Part shown: piece by piece, positions 58,560 through 64,000 of the stretch
Layout: the number at the start of each line of letters is the position of its first letter
How positions within the stretch are numbered: position 1 is the stretch's first letter
Assembly: GCA_026874595.1 (NCBI GenBank)
Contig: CM049310.1
Location: 69,823,556 to 69,887,555, forward strand
Length of the DNA: 64,000 bases
Reading direction: 5' to 3'
Source of the DNA: Sipunculus nudus
Lineage: Eukaryota > Annelida > Sipuncula > Golfingiida > Sipunculidae
Notes under the pieces: model-generated
Databases searched by the model: none
The model's input: only the letters and a program-made list of their open reading frames with translations
What the model was told of the DNA's origin: nothing
Translations under genes and position numbers: made by a program

Positions 58560-59500
58560 AACATACTGACAAACTGACCCAAGATTGAGACCAGTTGACT
58601 TAATCATGTAATGGAGAAACCTCAGAGGAAGATAATAAGCTATAGTTTATGTAAATGAGGTTTATACTTTTGGAGATATGGCCAAAAAATGATATGTTGT
58701 GGAAGTTTGAGTGCACCGCCCCCTAGCGGCCTTATCTGGAAAATGAAAAATTCGTTTCGAGATTTTAGTGTAAGACATAAGATGTAATAGTTTTAAAAGG
58801 ATTCTTTCAAAACTGTGGCCTGTAGAATGCTATATGTGAGACGCAAGAACCGGCAAGCAGGCGAATTTGAGGACAACTGAGAAACAGACGGACACACAGA
58901 CAAAGTAACTCAAGATTGAGACCAAATAAATACACCAGGTTTTTGGAAAGACCCAGAGGAAGAAAATAAGCTATAGTTTATGTAAATGAGGTTTATAGTT
59001 TTGGAGATATGGCCAAAAAATGATATGTTGTGCAAGTTTGAGTGCACCGCCCCCTAGCGGCCAATTCTGGAAAAGGAAAAATCCGTTTCGAGATATTAGT
59101 GTAAGACATAAGATGTAATAGTTTTAAAAGGATTCTTTCAAAACTGTGAGCTGTAGAATGCTATATGTGAGACGCCATAACCGGTAAGCAGGCGAGTTTG
59201 ATGAAAACTGAGAAACAGACGGACACACTGACAAAGTGACTCAAGATTGAGTCAAAATGACTCCACCAGGATTTAGAAAAGACTCAGAGGAAGAAAATAT
59301 GCTATAGTTTATGTAATTGAGGCTCACAGTTTTGGAGATATCGCCAAAACATGATATGGTGGAGAGGTTTGCATACAGCGCCACCTAGCGGCTGCATTCA
59401 AAAAATGGAATAACTGTTTCGAGATAATAGTGTAGGACTTACGCTGTGTCAGTTTCAAAAAGATTCCTGCAAAACTGTGACCTCCAGGGCAAGATTACTG
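58560..59500. repeat. Tandem units of about 328 bp, core of subfamily A
   Basis: CGCCCCCTAGCGGCC-like motifs at 58718, 59046 and 59379 mark three units spaced 327-333 bp apart. GACAAAGTGACTCAAGATTG and ATAAGCTATAGTTTATGTAA are repeated in each. The first unit is the one split by the nested element. Confidence 0.88.
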
Positions 59501-60028
59501 AAATCTCGAAATATCTCGTTTGACGAGATATTATACGAGATATCGCGAGACCTGTAATAAAATCTTGCAGTACTTGTTAAATGCTACCTGATGCAAAAAA
59601 CTAGACCTCTCTAGCTGTAAAACTGCCAAAGTTAGAAAAATAAGGCCCCTTATTTTCGAATATCATGACTTTTTCCCAAAAATTCGTAACCATGGTTACG
59701 GAAAATTTGAGTCAGCTACACACCAGATGACAGGCCTTGGAATGACGTTTAAAATGAGCTATGTTTGAAGAAGATACGACTAATAGTGACAAAGATATGA
59801 AGAAAACACCATTTTGAGAAGTTTTGATGACCTTGACCTTTGACCTATATTGACCAAAAACAATAGGCTTCTTGCATTTTTGATTATCTATAAAGTGTGT
59901 AAGTTTGAAAGTGATTGGTGCAAAATTGAGACCTGTAGAGAGATGACAGACAAACAGACAAACAGACAAACAGACAGACATCCGCGACTGACCAACCAGC
60001 TTGCGAAAATCGAAGATTTCCGGCAAGC

Positions 60029-60290
60029 AATAATTTCCCTCACAGTTAATCTTGAAATGCAACCATCGTTTCATATGTCTGTTTAAGTGTAAAATGCTGC
60101 GTTAATAGTATTCCAAACATTATAATCCACTCTCACGTCATTAATTTCCCCATAACGAAATTTATTACAATAGTGAACGTTATTACAATAGTGAACGTGT
60201 CGAGCAACCACTATTGTAATAACGGTCACTATTGTAATAAAAAATAGCCGTCAGTTTTATCTCACCACTGAAGAAATAATTTTTTTCCCA
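60029..60290. repeat. 240-bp palindrome-bearing repeat, right part of the disrupted target
   Basis: It continues the unit cut at 52290: TAATTTCCC, CTTGAAATGCAACCATCG, TAGTATTCCAAACATTATAA. At 60162-60240 two TTATTACAATAGTGAACG motifs face two inverted copies across GTGTCGAGCAAC, giving a long imperfect inverted repeat. It ends in another CCACTGAAGAAATAATT (60267). Confidence 0.85.
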
Positions 60291-61199
60291 AATTTAACGA
60301 AATTCATAAAAGTAAAAGGTTAGGGATCTTAAATATTCAGAATACATTTGCAATCCTCTCATACGTGTTTATTTATGCCACAAACGACATTTATTACAAC
60401 AGTAACAATTATTGCATTATTAAACGCAAATAGTTCGTCCCATTTTTTAATGTTAAAATTGGAGTTCTTTTATAATTTTGTGGTCTGGGATTTTCATTTT
60501 TTATTTACCAAGCTGAGCCAACTTTATTTTGCTATCTATATCAGTATAATAAAACGCTGGATTAACGCAGTGTTATCTTATCCTCATTATTCATTATAAG
60601 CGAGTAGTTAGAAAATTACAGTTAATGGAAAGTACATTCGTTGTGAGTGAAATGCAATTCTAAAAGGTAATTAAATGTTTAACTAAAAAATGTCCTGAGA
60701 ACTTACTCACACGGCATTAGTGAACGCGAGAAATGTGTATTATGTTGAAATATATTGCAATTGAATGTAAATATATTGTAAGTAATTTAGAAATCTTTTA
60801 TCGAATCAGGGAATAAACGAAGAATCCAGCCAAACCTAATGGACTGAGGAGACTCAATAGATTCACCTGATATGGGGACATGCTGGAGGAAACATTAAAC
60901 CCCCATATGACATATAATATATAAATCTATCTCGCTGGGAAATTTCCGTGTTAGTTTCTGAAGTTAATGAGGACAGATGTTATGGGACCTGTAATTAGAT
61001 TCTTAAGAGGATCGAATCCACTGCGACATAAAAAAAGAGAGAAATGTGTTCCTTAGCTAAGAAAATAGCTTGAGCAGACGTAGAATTAAAACAAACTAAG
61101 TCAACCAAGAATATACAAGGGAAAAGTTGATCTGTGGAACAGATCTAGTATCTCCTCTGCCTGTTGTGGATATACCTGGAAAAAATTGTGAACACCTAT
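60291..61199. other. Intergenic sequence, nothing recognised
   Basis: AT-rich; short open frames only. Confidence 0.5.
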
Positions 61200-61800
61200 T
61201 TGAAATTTAAGATGGGTCAATGTCACCCACTGAGTTTACTGTGAGTTTGAAAACTGCATCAACATCATCCATATTCGAACATGACCTAGCCCTCATGAAG
61301 AAGGTAAATGCTGCGAATTTGGTGACTGTGCTTCATTTTTTACGAATTATTGCGTAACATTTATTTAATCATTATTGCCTCTGTGACCTTGAAAAAATGT
61401 TTCAAGGTCATCAATATTCGAACTCGAATTAGCCCTTAATTAGGCAAAACAATGCTGCAAGTTTGGTGGCTGTAACTGAAACTCTTTTCGAGTTTTAGTG
61501 TTAAAATCATTTCAGCATTATCGCCGCTGTGACCTTGAAAATGGGCCCAGGTCATCTATGTTCGAACTTGACTTAGCCATTGATTAGGTGCATTAAAGCT
61601 GCATATTTGGTGACTGTACCTGAAGATCTTTTCCAGTTATTGTGTTAACATCCTTCTAGCATTATCGACACTGTGATCTTAAAAACGTGTCAAGGTCATC
61701 CATGTCTTACCCTTGATAAGATGCATCAATGCTGCATGTTTGGTGGCTGTATTTGATATTCTTTTTGAGTTTTACCGTTAACATCTTATCTGTGACGGAC
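61200..61800. repeat. Tandem units of about 142 bp with GACCTTGA motifs, 4 units
   Basis: AATGCTGCAAGTTTGGTGGC-like sequences at about 61307, 61449, 61590 and 61728 are followed each time by TGTGACCTTGAAAA and CAAGGTCATC...TTCGAA. Spacing is 138-143 bp. The array ends in GACGGACGAAGGGCACGACG and GGAGGTGGCAGGGGATAATA, similar to the tail at 32592-32690. Confidence 0.85.
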
Positions 61801-63219
61801 GAAGGGCACGACGAACGGACGCTGACCATTTCTATGGAGGTGGCAGGGGATAATAATAACCCAATCATAGGGGGCGTAGCCAAGTAGGCCCACAGGGCCA
61901 CGCCCCAACCCCCGGTCCTACCTTTGGTACTACCAGTTATCCCGGGATTTCACTTTGTATAATCATAAAATTCCTGTGCTTGCGTGGCACTGATGTCAGT
62001 TCACATGCAGATACAATGAGCTACATCCTTAGGATGAAATATCGGAGTTTGCCATGGGACAACCAAGTAAACTTTAACCCCATAACTTATAAGACGGCTG
62101 AGGTGTCTATGAAACATGTACACGCATTGCAATTGCAGTAATTAATACATTATTTATCGATAACGCTAGACAGCATATATAATAAAATATATTTTTTTTA
62201 TTTATTTATTTATCTTGCACAATAGTTCTAAATCTGTACTGGTACAATTGCCAAGCCTACCGGATTGCCATTTGTACCATGATATATATATATATACCAC
62301 AACATACCTCAAACGCAGTTAAACAAAACAAGGTTGAAACCAACCTGGCGGCAATTTTCACATTTACATTTTTACAATGTCTGTCATACGGGGGTGAGAA
62401 AGTAACAAATAAAAGTAATTTCTTGCAATATAAATATAATATAAATATAATCATATAATAATTGATAGGATAAATAAAGACGTATCTGTGTTCACATGAT
62501 GACAATCTAAATGACATTAGATACAACTCGAGTGCACTGGATGTTTGGATGTCTATATACATACTAGTTTGAAGCAACATATGTTGGTCATTTAAAATCA
62601 ACCGCGCATTTATCAGCAGCTTGCCTCAAAGTATCACGTGATCTCATCAAGCACTGAACCCTTGTCAACCATGAAAACACTCTGGTTTTCAGGTGTTTAT
62701 ATCGAGCCGCTTATAAACACCCGGGTGTTTTTACTACTCATGTTATAAGGGCTGATGAATTAATGAATAAACGGAACGGCATTATAAGACCTATTATACC
62801 TCGAATCCCCGATAAATTATTTAACAGCAAATATATATGGTCAAAATCAGTACTCACCCCTGACAATAATGCTTGAAATACGTTTATGTATATTAAATAT
62901 TTTTTCAAAGTCCATTTACACAAACTTGAAACTATTACAATGTATTGAGATTTATTTTGACAGAATTATACTACTTTAAAGGGAACCTTAAACATTTTGG
63001 TAAAAGCACGTCTTGTGTCTATAAGTAGACACCAGTGTTTTCTGCATAAACTCAGACTTTTTTAAACACGTTGGTATTCAAATGTAACACTGGTGTATTG
63101 TACAAAACATTAGATGTGTCTCCATTTTTTACACTGTACTGCATGTGTTCGGGATTCGCTATGATCATTATTGTGTTATATGTTTAATTACTTTTTGTTT
63201 GATTAATTTATACCTTTAA
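61801..63219. other. Intergenic sequence, nothing recognised
   Basis: It contains TATTTATTTATTTATC (62200) and TATATA runs (62282). 61860-61925 is GC-rich with an inverted GGGCGTAGCC / GGCCACGCCC pair. No gene is supported. Confidence 0.5.
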
Positions 63220-64000
63220 AAGGGCACGGTAGGTGGCGTCACCTGACTTGTTGATGAGAAAACTCTCCAAAATAGATGAACATGCCAAATGCAGACCAAC
63301 ACATTGAACCACTCCTGAGATATGAGCAATTTTCACCTAAAACATATGTATGGATGGACGCCACACGAAAACAATTGCAGATAGCGCCACCAGTCTTGAA
63401 TATAAGATGGAGGAATCCCAGGTCAATGATCATGAACAATTTCATTCCAATCTGGCCATTAGTTTTTATACTTTTAATGTTTACAGTATTGCAAAGTGGC
63501 ATTGATGGGATATTAACGGCACATAAAAACAAGAAAAGGACAGAAGATGGCGCCAATAATCTTCCGCAGAAGACAAAACTATCCAAAACCTTTAGTGAAC
63601 TTGATTTTTGGACCATTCCATGCATCACGTATAGAGATATTTATGATTTTATATGATTGTCGCCATATTTGGCAATACTCAAGGTCAAAGCCTATCTCAT
63701 AGGAAAGGTCATGACCCCATGTTAAATATACATCATCCCAAACCCAAATCTATGTATATATGTAATATAATAGAAATTTGTCCATTTGTTTTTTACTTAT
63801 AATCCTTACAGTACTGTCAAGTGGCACTGATAGGGATATTATACGGCACGAAAACAATAAAAGGATAATAGGTGGCGCCACAGGTTTCCGGTATATGACC
63901 ACACTATCCAAGATCTTCGGTCAACTTGATTTTTTGAGCAATCCATGCAAGAATTCTTGAGATATTAAAGAATGAGTGTAATTTTCCCAGAAAAAATGGA
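63220..64000. repeat. GGTGGCGCCACC family, tandem units of about 326 bp, cut by the window end
   Basis: AGGTGGCGTCACCTG (63230), AGATAGCGCCACCAG (63378), AGATGGCGCCAATAA (63545) and AGGTGGCGCCACAGG (63860) mark the family. CAAGTGGCACTGATAGGGATATT (63817) repeats CAAAGTGGCATTGATGGGATATT (63491) at 326 bp. Confidence 0.82.

Larger units (their letters stand above)
52291..60028 (-). mobile_element. Helentron-like element (subfamily A), interrupted by a nested subfamily B element
   Basis: The left edge is CTAG (52291-52294), hairpin TGACCTGAGGTCA (52296-52308), then GCGCTTGCCGGAAATG. The right edge is the hairpin at 59999-60028 ending GATTTCCGGCAAGC. The flanks join to recreate the host repeat: CCACTGAAGAAA before and TAATTTCCC...CTTGAAA after, as in CCACTGAAGAAATAATTC at 52032. 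The A parts (52291-52622 and 58556-60028) total about 1.8 kb, close to the 1.7 kb of the A element at 16915. It carries three 328-bp units and ends with GACCTTGACCTTTGACC and CAAACAGACAAACAGAC. No Rep/helicase frame is seen. Confidence 0.78.

Overview
The window is eukaryotic, AT-rich and intron-bearing, with very few genes and many repeats. It most resembles a marine lophotrochozoan, probably a mollusc. This rests on a multi-exon OATP/SLCO gene with GT-AG introns, on degenerate LINEs, and on rolling-circle-type elements with tandem core repeats like the bivalve pearl/HINE elements. The species assignment is inference. There are no bacterial features.

Layout. 1-3.6 kb holds the last exon of an NMRAL1-like (NmrA-family) gene and then unannotated sequence. 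3.6-6.64 kb is a CTAC/CTGA-derived minisatellite whose mature unit is 44 bp. It abuts a decayed non-LTR retrotransposon (6.64-8.83 kb). 9.6-14.4 kb holds AT-rich repeat debris and a pogo/Tigger-like remnant ending in a TA microsatellite. 14.5-41.2 kb on the minus strand is a non-processed OATP (SLCO) pseudogene. Twelve exons can be placed by splice sites, phase and family motifs. The start exon, TM1-7, a cytoplasmic exon, a Kazal-like loop and TM9-12 are visible, but the gene carries several stop codons, 1-bp deletions and a frame break, and no TM8 exon was found.

Its introns hold a nested Helentron-like cluster (16.9-23.0 kb), LINE fragments, a repeat family marked by GGTGGCGCCACC (30.1-32.7 kb) and a 26-bp minisatellite (37.05-38.44 kb). 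44-49.3 kb has an element with 14-bp inverted ends and a LINE with a 5' inversion. 51.1-52.3 kb and 60.0-60.3 kb carry a family built from repeated TTATTACAATAGTG motifs. That family is the target of a second nested Helentron-like insertion (52.3-60.0 kb). 61-64 kb has two more tandem repeat families.

The most notable result is the repeated nesting of two related Helentron-like subfamilies. Subfamily A has a core unit of about 328 bp and subfamily B a core unit of about 149 bp. At both loci a B element, in one case a head-to-tail dimer, sits inside an A element. At the right-hand locus the pre-insertion sequences can be inferred from paralogous copies in this window. These elements share hairpin/CTAG ends whose stem bases co-vary. 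They also carry recurring CTCF-like, RFX X-box-like and nuclear-receptor DR1/ERR-like motifs. All calls come from reading the sequence; no database search was run.
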